NCBI GenBank assembly: GCA_030867875.1
Contig: JAOWCC010000655.1
Location: forward strand, 10,934,269 to 10,998,268
Direction: 5' to 3'
DNA from: Actinernus sp. WN-2022
Taxonomy: Eukaryota; Cnidaria; Anthozoa; Actiniaria; Actinernidae
DNA length: 64,000 nt
The notes under the pieces were generated by a model. That model ran no database searches, was not told the origin of the DNA, and saw only the letters and a program-made list of their open reading frames with translations. How positions within the stretch are numbered: position 1 is the stretch's first letter; each line of letters starts with the position of its first letter. The position numbers and the translations under genes are program-made. Below, one piece after another: positions 23,615 through 33,515 of this stretch.

Positions 23615-24373
23615 CGGCCTAACAACCGAATCTGTGTATCGGTCATTCCCTTATCAGCAGTATGAGAGGCTGCACCTATCCTAAAACTGTGCCCCTTATA
23701 ACGAGAGGGTCCAACCCACAATGCTTAATTGCTACAGAAAGTAGGTCTGAGAAAAAGGATCTGGATACTGGAGTCCCATCAACAGCCAGAAAAATAGCAC
23801 CCGGTTGATTGCCTCGCAAATAAAGGTAATCTAATAATATCTGCACATGACAAAATCCTTGTTGGCGGTTGATCACCAAAGAAAATGGACGCTGATTGTA
23901 ATGATGCTTAAAATCCGAAAATGTGACTTTAAAAGCAACCACTTCCTGGGTAGAATCAACAAGTTTGATGAGCTGATACAGCTGTAGGGGAGGCCCAGAT
24001 CCTTGTTTTGAAGAAGAGGTTATTTCACCAATCCTTAAAAATGCAAAAAATGCTAAAGTGCACATTCCTTTAAATAAATTAATGTTATACTGGGAACCTG
24101 CAATGAAAGGGGCAGTATCCAAAATTCTGCGAAGTATCTGTGGTGTGATGGGCAATCTGGTATCCAAACGAAGCCCTGCTTTCCATAGCCTTTAAGCATT
24201 TGGACAATATATAAAACCTTGGTAGGGTCAGGAAATGATGCCAATCGGTGGGTATAGCCTATTGCTGAAACATATGTATTCACTGTAGAAGCAGCATATG
24301 TTTTGTCATACATGAAGGCTATAAAAAGAGCCAGTGTTGGAGGCGGTATGGGTAATGTGAAATCAGTATGCAT
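23615..24373 (-). pseudogene. Tyrosine recombinase of the Ngaro-type element, frameshifted
   Basis: Blocks on the minus strand: N-terminal SAM-like domain (YAASTVNTYVSAIGYTHRL), then LAFFAFLRIGEITSSSK with catalytic Arg, then in another frame YKGHSFRIGAASHTA (HxxR box) and LLGRWKST...YI with the candidate tyrosine. At least two frameshifts (about 24,150-24,200 and 23,700) break the frame. All catalytic blocks survive in pieces, so decay is recent. Confidence 0.88.
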
Positions 24374-24468
24374 AAATGCTGATGCAAGGAATTGCTCAAA
24401 ACGTTTCCAAGCTCTTATGTAGACAGGTATTGATGATGGCTAAAGACTGGATTGCATTAAAGTTGAAA

Positions 24469-26242
24469 CTATGGCTGCCAATTTGTGGGCTGTAGGTGAT
24501 GGGGAACTGGTGTTGGACAAGGATTCATGTGAGCTGGTGCCAGCTGTTTGAAGGTCTGAAACTGGAACCGAGATAAAGAATCGGCCAATGTATTATCAAT
24601 GCCTCTAATATGTTTTGCCTTGAAAACTATGTTTAACTTCAAACAAGCCAGCACCAGCTTACGAACGAAAAACATCAAAGATTTGTCTCGACAAGACTGC
24701 TTATTTATGACATGAACTAAAGCTTCATTGTCAGTAAAAAATAAAATACATCGATTCTGCATTTCATGACCCCACAAGTACAAACTTAAAACTATAGGAT
24801 AAAATTCTAAAAAAGCAATGCTTTGATTTAACCAGGCTTCAGGCCATTTTCCCATAGCAGCACTGACTACCAAAGATGGCCCCAAAACCAATAGCACCTG
24901 ATGCATCGGTAAACAAATTCAGTTTTTGTGAATTATACCACAAATCATCCCGAAAAAATGATCTGCCATTAAATTCTGATAAAAATGACAACCAGAGCTG
25001 CAGATCTTCCTTAACCTCTCGAGTGATCCTAATGCTGTGGTTAGGTGCATTAACACCAATGGTGAGGTCTATTACTCTCCGTAAAAATGCACGACCAGGG
25101 ACAACTACAGAACAAGTGAAATTCAACAAACCAGTCAAGGATTGAAGGTCACGTAACGAAACTTTCTTACGGTGCATGAATGCTGAGATAAGTTGAATGC
25201 ACTTATCAATTTTATCTTTAGGCAAACGAGCTTCTAAAAGCACTGCATCAAGTTCAATCCCTGCAAACGACAGAGTGGTTGCAGGCCCAAAAGTTTTCTC
25301 TGGTGCCATGGGAATACCCAAGTAACTACACAAACTTAAAAATAATTGTAACTGCTTTCGGCATAATTCTTCTGTCGGGGCAACAATAAGAAAATCATCA
25401 AGCAAATGAAGAATATTGGATATGTTCAATTTATGACGAGCAATCCACTCAATGGCAGTACTGAAAGTTTCAAAAGTTTTGCAAGAACTAGAACAACCCA
25501 TAGGCATACAGCGATCATCATAATACATGCCTCGCCAGGAAATCCCTAACAGATTATAATCTTCAGGACGAATTGGTATTATCCTAAAAGCACTTTTGAT
25601 GTCTGTTTTTGCCATAAAGGAGCCATGACCAGAAAGTTTAACAAACTTAATAGCATCCTCAATAGTGGCATAATGGACACTGGTATTCTCAGGAGATATA
25701 CCATCATTTACAGACAGACCTCGTGGAAAAGACAGATGGTGTATTAGCCGAAATTCACCAGGAGTCTTTTTAGGTACTATTCCAAGTGGTGAAATCCGAA
25801 ATAAAGGAAATGGAGGTGATTTAAATGGGCTTGCAAGCCTATGAGAATCTAGTTCTTTTTTAAGCTTCAAATCAACAATTTTAGGGTTCTGAATAGCTGA
25901 AAGTAAGTTCTTTGCAATACAAGAAATACGCTCACCTTCAAAATGTAGTGGGAAACCTACAGTAAAACCGGAAGAGAGAAATTCCACCTCTGAATGAACA
26001 TAACCAAATAAGAAATAAACAAGCCTATCACTTATTATAGGAGTTGGAAGAGTGCTTACTGGTGATGTATTGGGACTTAGCAGCTGGGGTCTGTTTGCTG
26101 GCGATATTTTGTGAGCCACTAAAATTGCACTGAAAAGCTCTATGCATTCCATCACATTTAAAACATGAATGCTTAAAAGCACAACCAGAACATTCACCCC
26201 CCTTGTGGTATCTATAGCAAAAAAACCTAGGAATCTGGACAA
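24469..26242 (-). pseudogene. Reverse transcriptase / RNase H of the Ngaro-type element
   Basis: The RT frame (26,242-24,839) contains LGIVPKKTPGEFRLIHHLSF, AKTDIKSAFRIIPI and the catalytic box HLLDDFLIV (LLDD). RNase H follows with NLFTDASGAIGFG, and in a shifted frame EFYPIVLSLYLWG, LFFTDNEALVHVIN and DNTLADSLSR. One frameshift near 24,850-24,900 separates the first RNase H Asp from the rest. There is no protease or methyltransferase, as expected for Ngaro. Confidence 0.9.
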
Positions 26243-27249
26243 ATTGACCTGGTCGTGTAATGCCCTGGTTGTGATTTGCCTGTTGTGGCTTCTTATATAT
26301 GATACTTTGGGACTTTAGCCACAATTCCCCATGAATGTCCCCCCGTGGCATTAGGCTAGCTTGTGTTTGGCGTAAAAAACGGAAATTCTCATCATAAAAT
26401 TGCCAGTTGAGACCCCTTGCTGCCAAATCCTGAATGATATCTCCATATTTCATGAGGGCGGGGAGAAAATTTACGGGTGTAAGCACCAACAAAAACATGA
26501 AAGGCGTTCATCCACATTTCAATGCTAGCAATCCTCTTTGATTTTGACATTGATTCAAGGCACAATGATGGGGTATTTCCGCCCTCAGAATTCCTTAAAC
26601 GGAATTGAAATTTCTCATCGTAAGTAGGATTGCTTAGAAGTGAACCAAAATCAATGTATTCATGATTCCATATCTTAGCTTTAAGTTTAGCAGAGACCTT
26701 GGAATCAATGGGCAGACTGACAAAAGAAAAAAGGTTCCGTGGACGAGAGGAGGAAGTGGGTAATAGGCTCTCACCTGCCAGAGCAGAATTTGTAACAGCA
26801 ATGGAATCTTGGATGATTGCTGCAGATAGTGAACTGTGTCCTGCCTCATGAACCACATCAACTGGAACTTCAGTAGAAGGCAATGGTGCAACAGGAAGAG
26901 GGGTAGAGCTTGTTTGGGTAAGAAGAGGAGCCAGACGTTTAGTCACCTCAGTTGTCACCGTTGATATCAATTGCTCAATCAGTCCTGGTGGCAAGGCTGC
27001 TGGAACTAATCCTCCATTTGAGGTGGTTGCTACAGGGCAAACAGGCTGTTCCATTGGCTCTGCTGTTGAAGCAACGATTGGACTGGGTGCTGCTGTACCA
27101 GAGATGCTTGAATCTGTTGAACTACCAATTACATTATTGGATGCCAACACTTCAGGGTTACTGCGCCTTGTACGCCGTCTTGGAGGAGCGTCTACAAGAA
27201 GTGCCTTAGACGAAGGCCTTTTTTGCCGTTGAGAACGCTTAGGGGGCAT
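26028..27249 (-). pseudogene. gag of the Ngaro-type element, one frameshift
   Basis: The ATG at 27,249 is immediately preceded by TCTTTGCAG, a good splice acceptor, so the 5' UTR may be spliced. The product starts MPPKRSQRQKRP (basic), then has a low-complexity Ser/Thr/Pro region and the conserved core MWMNAFHVFVGAYTRKF. A frameshift near 26,465 leads to KYGDIIQDLAARGLNWQFYD, ELWLKSQ and a Cys/His cluster (FCYRYHKGGECSGCAFKHSC, FKCDGMHRAFQC). These are the gag core and zinc-binding tail of Ngaro/DIRS elements. Confidence 0.85.
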
Positions 27250-27289
27250 CTGCAAAGACAAAATTGTGCAACAGCAAAACCATAAAATT

Positions 27290-27560
27290 ATAGTGAGGAC
27301 AAAGCCTCAATAATAATGTGAGGGCAAAGCCTCAGTAATAATGAGAGGACGAAGCCTCAATAATAACGTGAGGGCGAAGCCTCAAAATAATGTGAGGGCG
27401 AAGCCTCAAAATAATGCGAGGGCGAAGCCTCGATAATAATGTGAGGGCGAAGCCTCGGTAATAAGGTGAGGGCGAAGCCTCAAAATAATGTGAGGGCGAA
27501 GCCTGAAAATAATGTGAGAGCGAAGCCTCAAAATAACACGAGGGCGAAGCCTCGAAAGCA
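27290..27560. repeat. Minisatellite, 22-24-bp unit GTGAGGGCGAAGCCTCAATAA
   Basis: At least eleven tandem copies of (G)TGAGGGC(G/A)AAGCCTC plus AATAA or AAAATAA lie just upstream of gag in the 5' region of the Ngaro-type element. GAGGC and GCCTC within each unit form a short dyad. It lies in the presumed 5' intron or leader. Confidence 0.9.
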
Positions 27561-27599
27561 ATGGCAGTTAATATAAGAGAACAATACCCAAAATTCAAG

Positions 27600-28247
27600 G
27601 TTAATTGGAATTAAACAGCAATATAACGTTCAAAAAAACATGTCAATAGGTCATTGTAAAGCAAAAAAACAACGAAGGCTTGTATAGGTGTGAAAACTAG
27701 AGCATGATCAAAGCTTTCAAAATGGCGCCCCGATAGCTGTGGTACGAACGGTATTGCCCTGCCGAATTAACGTGGTAAAGCCTGGCAAAGCTCCCAAATG
27801 AGGGCTGGCACCCTTAGTCGAAATAGTAGCCAATACGTATTCATTAAAACATAAAGAATAGGATATAAACGCTCGCCACGTGGAAATGCCGTGTGAACTG
27901 AAAACTGTTCCAAAAACATCGAAAAACAACTGAACAAAATAATTAATAGCCGAACCGACTACCCATTTTGCGACAGATCGTTTACAACGAGCTCCAGAAT
28001 AATAATGACAAGGCCAAGACGGTTTAAATAACTTTTAAAACCGGATAAGCCATAATATAAGCAGACGAACAACGAAGTGAAACGCGAAGTGAAAGGACCA
28101 AGGTCGTTGAGATCGATCGAAAATATTCGCTCAACTAGAGTAAATACCCACCCAGAAATCAATTTTTAAAAACTGCAAATAGTGATAGACTAGATAGGTA
28201 CACGATAAATAAGAGGATAAGGGAAGGAATCAGCTTACCTTGAGCAT
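27600..28247 (-). other. 5' leader of the Ngaro-type element, no ORF
   Basis: Sequence between A1 and the minisatellite, with no recognisable coding. It contains AATGGCGCC and a few GT-rich donor candidates. Transcription probably starts in or near A1, by analogy with other elements of this class. Confidence 0.45.
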
Positions 28248-28483
28248 AAAATCACAACGTGTTCACTCGTTGAAAAACTGAAGTGAATGATCCAAAGTAA
28301 CGAAGTGTCACATGACAACCCCATAGCCAGTAGAGGGGGTATGCAGTAATGGTCTCCTCACCATACCCAAAGCCACGTGGAAGCATAAATTATATAACAG
28401 CTACTAATACATGCATAAAGACAAACAAAAGCCAATCAGAGAGAACACATAAAAATCCTATTCGCCAGCAAATATTTCATTTA
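28248..28483 (-). repeat. A1 repeat of the Ngaro-type element (5' end)
   Basis: Nearly identical to A2 (22,603-22,840). On the minus strand the element begins at the CATTTA shared with the target at 28,478-28,484. Confidence 0.92.
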
Positions 28484-28640
28484 TTGTCTATACTCCGTGC
28501 CAACAATAACTTATTTATGCTCTAAACCTTTATCTCCGTATAAAACACAGAACGCCTGTATGTAAACCATAATACTTTATTATTATTGGTAGGATAGGAT
28601 ATGTGCAGTGAATAAATAGGATGCGATACTGAAAAAGCAT
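28484..28640 (-). repeat. T3 terminal segment (inner, minus DIRS-like copy)
   Basis: Matches the other three T3 segments. With the T5 at 22,300 it would form the intact internal T3|T5 junction if the Ngaro-type insertion were absent. Confidence 0.9.
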
Positions 28641-28689
28641 AGTTAAGAACGGGCCGTAGAAAATAGCGCAAAAACACTAAAATTGTCAA

Positions 28690-29252
28690 TCAAAGACGAA
28701 CGGACACACTAATACTTAACTTCTGTCCCGCTTGCTGTTTACGGGAGTTTCTTTTCTTTTTTATTGCTCTCTGTTCCGCCGCACGGATTTTCTTCTCGTC
28801 TTCAGAGCCAGAGGCAACTTCGTCAGAGAGATACTCGTCGACTGCAGCCCAACCCGCTTCAGACTTATCGGCGATTCTGAAGAGCTTGTTTCGTCGATCT
28901 ACTGATTTTGTGGTGAATTTAAGAGGTTCGTCGAGCTTGATAATCAGCGCTGTAACCTCCTGGTTGTCTGGATCCTCAAGTTCGACGAGGTGTTTCAAGG
29001 AGTTTACAATATCAGAACTATGAGAAATTTGATCTAAAGTTTGCGTGTTGAAATCAAATTGCTTCTTGTTACCGTTGAACTTGACGTTCACACTGCTTTC
29101 GGATTTAAGCTTCTTTGCTAGTGAGGAAGAGGACTTTATCTGATCCTCTGAGAGTTCACGCTTCAATGACAAAAACTTTGAATCGAAATATGATTTCAGT
29201 TGCAGAACTGTCTTGTCAGTTTGATCTCGGGAAGCATGTGGAATAGGATCTT
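28690..29252 (-). pseudogene. gag N-terminal part, minus DIRS-like copy, main piece
   Basis: Close copy of 34,910-35,494. The conserved blocks are SLKRELSEDQIKSSSSLAKK, FKFNGNKKQFDFN, RNKLFRIADKSEAGW and EKKIRAAEQRAIKKKRNSRK, then a stop. This is the core of DIRS-type Gag, but without its zinc knuckle, which lies in the second half of the composite. The foldback insertion at 29,253 cuts off the first 15-20 codons, which remain at 33,178-33,205. Confidence 0.88.
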
Positions 29253-29369
29253 AGTAGTATAGGAGGGATGGAATTAAGCCCCTTTTTTAGGGTGTTATGC
29301 TAATTTTTAGGGTGTTATGTTAATTTTTGGTGAACGCTCATTAATTCAGATGACGTCACGGTTCTATTG

Positions 29370-29500
29370 TCTTAGACTCATGAATAAAGTGCGGTGGTTT
29401 CTCATTATCTATTGTCTTAGACTCATGAATAAAGTGCGGTGGTTTCTCATTATCTATTGTCTTGGACTCATGAATAAAGTGGTGCGCTCATGAATAAAGT
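29370..29500. repeat. Subterminal direct repeats in the foldback arms
   Basis: The unit CATGAATAAAGTGCGGTGG, with CTATTGTCTTAGACT before it, is repeated two to three times. It is mirrored in the right arm at 32,930-33,065. Subterminal repeats of this sort often bind a transposase; that role is inferred. Confidence 0.75.
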
Positions 29501-30096
29501 GGTGAGCTATGTTAATTTTTAAGTTGAATGAAAAGAGTAATAAATATCTCGCAATATCTAAACCCCTTTGTAGCGTAAATAGTAAGAACAAACTACTCGT
29601 GATAGGCTCTAAACTGTCTTTATTATTTTCCTTTACAGTTAATAACTCATAAGATAATTGTATACAAAATCCACTGTGACTCATAAGAGAAATTTTGCTA
29701 TTGTCCTTAGGGATTAACGATAACTGAAGAGCCTATTGTTTGGAGGAAAACTGTTGTGATGCAAATTATTCTCGAAAAACTGAACTAAATTACCATACGA
29801 ATATAAACAAACCAGATAATTAAACAAAGTTTATTCAATCTCAAAAACACCAATTATAAAAACAGTTCATTTTCCTTATCCTCGCGGAGTTGATAACTTT
29901 CTTATTTCTCAGTTCTTGGGTTGATATAATGTACCGTGTTACAAGATTACGCTGATTTATGTTTCATTGATTGTTTTCTCAGTTCTTGGGTTTTCTTGTT
30001 GACAAATGCTACAGACAGTTGTGTTTTTACCGAGGAGAGGAAAATTAATGACCAAGGTAGTCTAGTCTAAAAACTATACTTCAACTAGAAATCGAC

Positions 30097-30609
30097 TTAA
30101 TAAAACTTATTTCTAAAAGGTACAAATGTATTATTCATCGCGGAATCACTCTGTTCCGGAATAGGTTGTTTTTGGAATTGTTTATTCAACAAGAATTTTC
30201 GGTGGTGAATTGCAGCCTCGGTCGCTTCTTGCCATCCATAATCTTCCGTGTTCATCAAGTTTTGTTTTGTTTCCAAGATTTTTTGGAAATCAGGATCTTT
30301 TCTTAAGCTGTGAATCCATTTCATATCTTCGAACAACACTTCTCTTAGGTCTTTTCTATAGGTAGGAACCAAAGCGTTACTGGCTTTGATTTCAGCAACT
30401 TCATGACTATCCCCATCGTGTTCATACTTTTGAACCAACGCTTCCCAATCTTCCTGGTGCCGTTCTTTAGCTTCGTTACGAATTCTTTCCCAAACATCCT
30501 CTTCTCCGTCATAACTATCATCTGTGGAGTCCGTGCTCTCCTGAGAATCAGAGCTTTGATAAGAATCTTCCGTCATTTCATCATCTGAGTTGGAACGATT
30601 AGCAGCCAT
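30097..30609 (-). CDS. Acidic 170-residue protein of the foldback element (left arm)
   Basis: The intact frame from an ATG at 30,609 encodes MAANRSNSDDEMTEDSYQSS, an acidic Ser/Asp/Glu-rich N-terminus. A charged helical region follows with VWERIRNEAKERHQEDWEAL, then YRKDLREVLFEDMKWIHSLR, DPDFQKILETKQNL, and a C-terminus FVPFRNKFY. I do not recognise the family. The right arm holds a second, mutated copy (31,720-32,210), showing that the gene is part of the mobile palindrome. It may be expressed together with the adjacent zinc-finger ORF. Confidence 0.6.
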   Translation of the reverse strand: MAANRSNSDDEMTEDSYQSSDSQESTDSTDDSYDGEEDVWERIRNEAKERHQEDWEALVQKYEHDGDSHEVAEIKASNALVPTYRKDLREVLFEDMKWIHSLRKDPDFQKILETKQNLMNTEDYGWQEATEAAIHHRKFLLNKQFQKQPIPEQSDSAMNNTFVPFRNKFY

Positions 30610-30754
30610 CGTTTATATCTTTACTCTTCAAGGATCGGGAGTATAATGTCAGACCCTTAAAAGTTTCCAACTTTATAGAAAACGAATTGGCGTGGTCACT
30701 ATTAGCTGATTTAGCTAAGGTCTCTCAGTTAGACCAACATTGTAAGTAGGATTC

Positions 30755-30961
30755 CTAACCAACATATTTTCCATTATCAACAACTGGATTTACATTCCTC
30801 GACAAAAACTTTCTTTTTTGAAGTTTTGCTTCTTGTAAATAGGGTTTACGTTCTTGAGTTGATAACCTATGGACTTGTGCCAAGTGGTTGGATAATTTAA
30901 CAAGATACTTTGATCCACAATTCGGTACAGGGCAGTTTTTCAAAGTCTGATTTTCCATGTT
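30755..30961 (-). CDS. Small C2H2-type zinc-finger protein of the foldback element (left arm)
   Basis: From ATG at about 30,958-30,961 the frame encodes MENQTLKNCPVPNCGSKYLV and continues KLSNHLAQVH. This gives Cys-x4-Cys-x12-His-x4-His, a single C2H2-like finger, followed by STQERKPYLQEAK and a basic tail of about 67 residues in all. It precedes the acidic ORF on the same strand by about 150 bp. A single finger in a mobile element suggests DNA binding; this is inference. Confidence 0.6.
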   Translation of the reverse strand, partial: NMENQTLKNCPVPNCGSKYLVKLSNHLAQVHRLSTQERKPYLQEAKLQKRKFLSRNVNPVVDNGKYVG

Positions 30962-30999
30962 CACTCGTTGAAAGTTAGTATCAAATAGCACACATCTAC

Positions 31000-31640
31000 T
31001 TGATCGTCCCTTTTATCTCCTTTCGTCCCTTTTGTCTCCTTTTGTCCCGCTTTTTTTCATTTTGAAATAAAAAAAGAAGCATAAAAAAGAAAAAAAGGCG
31101 GGACAAGAGGTGACAAACGGGATGAACGGGATAAACGGAGATAACTACATCTGAATGTGGACACGTCTCTTGTCAATAGGCCCTTTCGTCCCGTGTGTCT
31201 CCTTTTGTCCCGCTTTTTTTTCGTTTTGAAATAAAAAAAGGTATAAAAAAGAAAAAAAAGCGGGACAAGAGGCGACAAACGGGATGAACGGGATAAACGG
31301 AGATACCTACATCTGAATGTGGACACGTCTCTTGTCAATAGGCCCTTTCGTCCCGTGTGTCTCCTTTTGTCCCGCCTTTTTTCGTTTTGAAATAAAAAAA
31401 AGAAGCATAAAACGAAAAAAAAAGCGGGACAAAAGGAGACACACGGGACGAGATGGCCTACTGACAAGAGACGTGTCCACATTCAGATGTAGGTATCTCC
31501 GCTTATCCCGTTCATCCCGTTTGTCGCCTCTTGTCCCGCCTTTTTTTCTTTTTTATGCTTCTTTTTTTATTTCAAAATGAAAAAAAGCGGGACAAAAGGA
31601 GACAAAAGGGACGAAAGGAGATAAAAGGGACGATCAAGTA
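31000..31640. repeat. Centre of the foldback: nested CGTCCC / GGGACG repeats
   Basis: At least three copies of a unit contain TTTCGTCCCGTGTGTCTCC, CTTTTGTCCCGC, a poly-T/TTTTGAAAT block and GCGGGACAA. Copies of ACATCTGAATGTGGACACGT lie between them, in both orientations. Individual units are themselves inverted repeats, so the centre can form several alternative hairpins. Confidence 0.85.
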
Positions 31641-31678
31641 GATGTGTGCTATTTGATACTAACTTTCAACGAGTGAAC

Positions 31679-32210
31679 ATGGAAAATCAGACTTTGAAAA
31701 ACTGCCCTGTACCGAATTGTACAGATGATGAAATGACTGAAGATTCTTATCAAAGCTCTGATTCTCAGGAGAGCACGGACTCCACTGATGATAGTTATGA
31801 CGGAGAAGAGAATGTTTGGGAAAGAATTCGTAACGAAGCTAAAGAACGACACCAGGAAGATTGGGAAGCTTTGGTTCAAAAGTATGAACACGATGGGGAT
31901 AGTCATGAAGTTGCTGAAATCAAAGCCAGTAACGCTTTGGGTCCTACCTATAGAAAATACCTAAGAAGTGTTGTTCGAAGATATGAAACGGATTCACAGC
32001 TTAAGAAAAGATCCTGATTTCCAAAAAATCTTGGAAACAAAACAAAACTTGATGAACACGGAATATTATGGATGGAAAGAAGCGACCGAGGCTGCAATTC
32101 ACCACCGAAAATTCTTGTTGAATAAACAATTCCAAAAACAACCTATTCCGGAACAGAGTGATTCCGCGATGAATAATACATTTGTACCTTTTAGAAATAA
32201 GTTTTATTAA
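31679..32210 (+). pseudogene. Right-arm copy: zinc-finger start fused to acidic protein, then frameshifted
   Basis: The frame opens MENQTLKNCPVPNC exactly as in the left arm, then jumps after the second Cys to TDDEMTEDSYQSSDSQEST of the acidic protein. About 330 bp between the two genes has been deleted, leaving an in-frame fusion without the His pair of the finger. A frameshift near 31,965-31,985 then breaks the acidic frame (the rest continues at 31,968-32,210). It is therefore a derivative of the left-arm pair, not an independent gene. Confidence 0.8.
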
Positions 32211-33177
32211 GTCGATTTCTAGTTGAAGTATAGTTTTTAGACTAGACTACCTTGGTCATTAATTTTCCTCTCCTCGGTAAAAACACAACTGTCTGTAGCA
32301 TTTGTCAACAAGAAAACCCAAGAACTGAGAAAACAATCAATGAAACATAAATCAGCGTAATCTTGTAACACGGTACATTATATCAACCCAAGAACTGAGA
32401 AATAAGAAAGTTATCAACTCCGCGAGGATAAGGAAAATGAACTGTTTTTAAAATTGGTGTTTTTGAGATTGAATAAACTTTGTTTAATTATCTGGTTTGT
32501 TTATATTCGTATGGTAATTTAGTTCAGTTTTTCGAGAATAATTTGCATCACAACAGTTTTCCTCCAAACAATAGGCTCTTCAGTTATCGTTAATCCCTAA
32601 GGACAATAGCAAAATTTCTCTTATGAGTCACAGTGGATTTTGTATACAATTATCTTATGAGTTATTAACTGTAAAGGAAAATAATAAAGACAGTTTAGAG
32701 CCTATCACGAGTAGTTTGTTCTTACTATTTACGCTACAAAGGGGTTTAGATATTGCGAGATATTTATTACTCTTTTCATTCAACTTCGAATGGTTTCAGG
32801 GCATAGGCTTTGCCCAAACATGCCTCCAAACAATAGGCTTTGCCCAAACATGCCCGAATAGATCGATGACCTCATCCAAAGGAACAATAGATATTTATGA
32901 GCGCGCCTTAAAAATTAACATAGCTCACCACTTTATTCATGAGCGCACCACTTTATTCATGAGTCCAAGACAATAGATAATGAGAAACCACCGCACTTTA
33001 TTCATGAGTCTAAGACAATAGATAATGAGAAACCACCGCACTTTATTCATGAGTCTAAGACAATAGAACCTTGACGTCATCTGAATTAATGAGCGTTCAC
33101 CAAAAATTAACATAACACCCTAAAAATTAGCATAACACCCTAAAAAAGGGGCTTAATTCCATCCCTCCTATACTACT

Positions 33178-33205
33178 GATCTTCTTCTTCGCCTCTATCT
33201 GACAT
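33178..33205 (-). pseudogene. First codons of the interrupted gag, minus DIRS-like copy
   Basis: The ATG at 33,205 followed by SDRGEEED-type codons matches 34,910 onwards. The foldback target duplication GATCTT ends this piece. Confidence 0.85.
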
Positions 33206-33380
33206 GATAATCTGGAATTAACTGTCGTTCAATCCGTCGCACTGAACTGTCCTAAGAGTGTAAAACGTGATTGCGACATGACTTATATCTGTTTGAATAA
33301 CAAAAGCGTCTAAACAAGTGTGGAATGTACGCTTACGTAATCTAGTTGCACTGCAATAACAGTCCCGAGCATAAATACAT
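33206..33380 (-). repeat. T5 terminal segment (outer, minus copy)
   Basis: Outer end of the minus composite, matching the other T5 copies. It is followed by TTAATGCAGGATT, which is single-copy arm sequence. Confidence 0.9.
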
Positions 33381-33515
33381 TTAATGCAGGATTAAATGTT
33401 AACCAAGGATTCTGGTCCCATACCTTAAAATATCTGGGATTATTACAAATAAAAGGTACCACTCACTCCTCGTCTAACAATAACTTTTTTAAATTAAGCC
33501 AATTTAATCAGGCTT
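33381..33515 (-). repeat. Continuation of the left arm of the inverted duplication
   Basis: It aligns with the reverse complement of about 60,215-60,335 (AGGATTAAATGTTAACCAAG, TTCTGGTCCC, GGATTATTACAAATA, CCTCGTCTAAC). Similarity fades after about 33,515, near the 5' end of a LINE in the right arm. Confidence 0.8.

Larger units (their letters stand above)
22305..28483 (-). mobile_element. Ngaro-type tyrosine-recombinase retrotransposon (split direct repeats)
   Basis: On the minus strand the order is A1 (28,483-28,248), gag, RT, RNase H, recombinase, B1 (23,070-22,841), A2 (22,840-22,603), B2 (22,528-22,305). The A1-ORFs-B1-A2-B2 arrangement is the split-direct-repeat structure of Ngaro/PAT-type elements. 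A1/A2 and B1/B2 are nearly identical, so insertion was fairly recent, yet all three genes carry frameshifts. There is no target duplication beyond shared CATTTA at the ends. It is inserted at the T3|T5 junction of the host DIRS-like element. Confidence 0.88.
29253..33177. mobile_element. 3.9-kb foldback (palindromic) DNA element with 6-bp target duplication
   Basis: The ends are exact inverted repeats: AGTAGTATAGGAGGGATGGA at 29,253 and its complement ending at 33,177. GATCTT lies on both sides (29,247-29,252 and 33,178-33,183), and the plus gag copy shows the uninterrupted site near 34,930. Almost the whole element is palindromic: left arm 29,253 to about 31,060, right arm about 31,575-33,177, with a repetitive centre. 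The right arm lacks about 330 bp of the left and has a unique 119-bp block (32,787-32,905). Each arm carries outward-reading genes. No transposase was recognised, so it is probably mobilised in trans. Confidence 0.92.
17691..33380 (-). mobile_element. DIRS-like composite retrotransposon, minus copy, with two nested insertions
   Basis: On the minus strand the order is T5 (33,380-33,206), gag N-terminal part (33,205-28,690, interrupted), T3, T5 (22,300), gag zinc-knuckle/RT/RNase H, tyrosine recombinase and T3 (ending 17,691). Removing the Ngaro-type insertion (22,305-28,483) and the foldback (29,253-33,177) leaves a 5.3-5.6-kb element collinear with 34,733-40,030. The flanking sequence (GATTAATGTT on the left, TTAATGCAGGATTAAATG on the right) is contiguous in the paralogous arm near 60,320-60,345, which proves the outer ends. 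At most a 2-bp TT duplication is present. Confidence 0.85.

Noticed and set aside
27290..27560. Possible CRISPR-like array
   Set aside because: Eukaryotic context, almost no spacers, imperfect units; a tandem minisatellite explains it.
27332..27598. Minus-strand frame with repeated EASPSHYF
   Set aside because: Translation of the GAGGGCGAAGCCTC minisatellite.
31057..31580. Open frames in the centre of the foldback with repeated FLFYASFF or RDKRRHTGR
   Set aside because: They translate the nested CGTCCC repeats on both strands and have no independent support.
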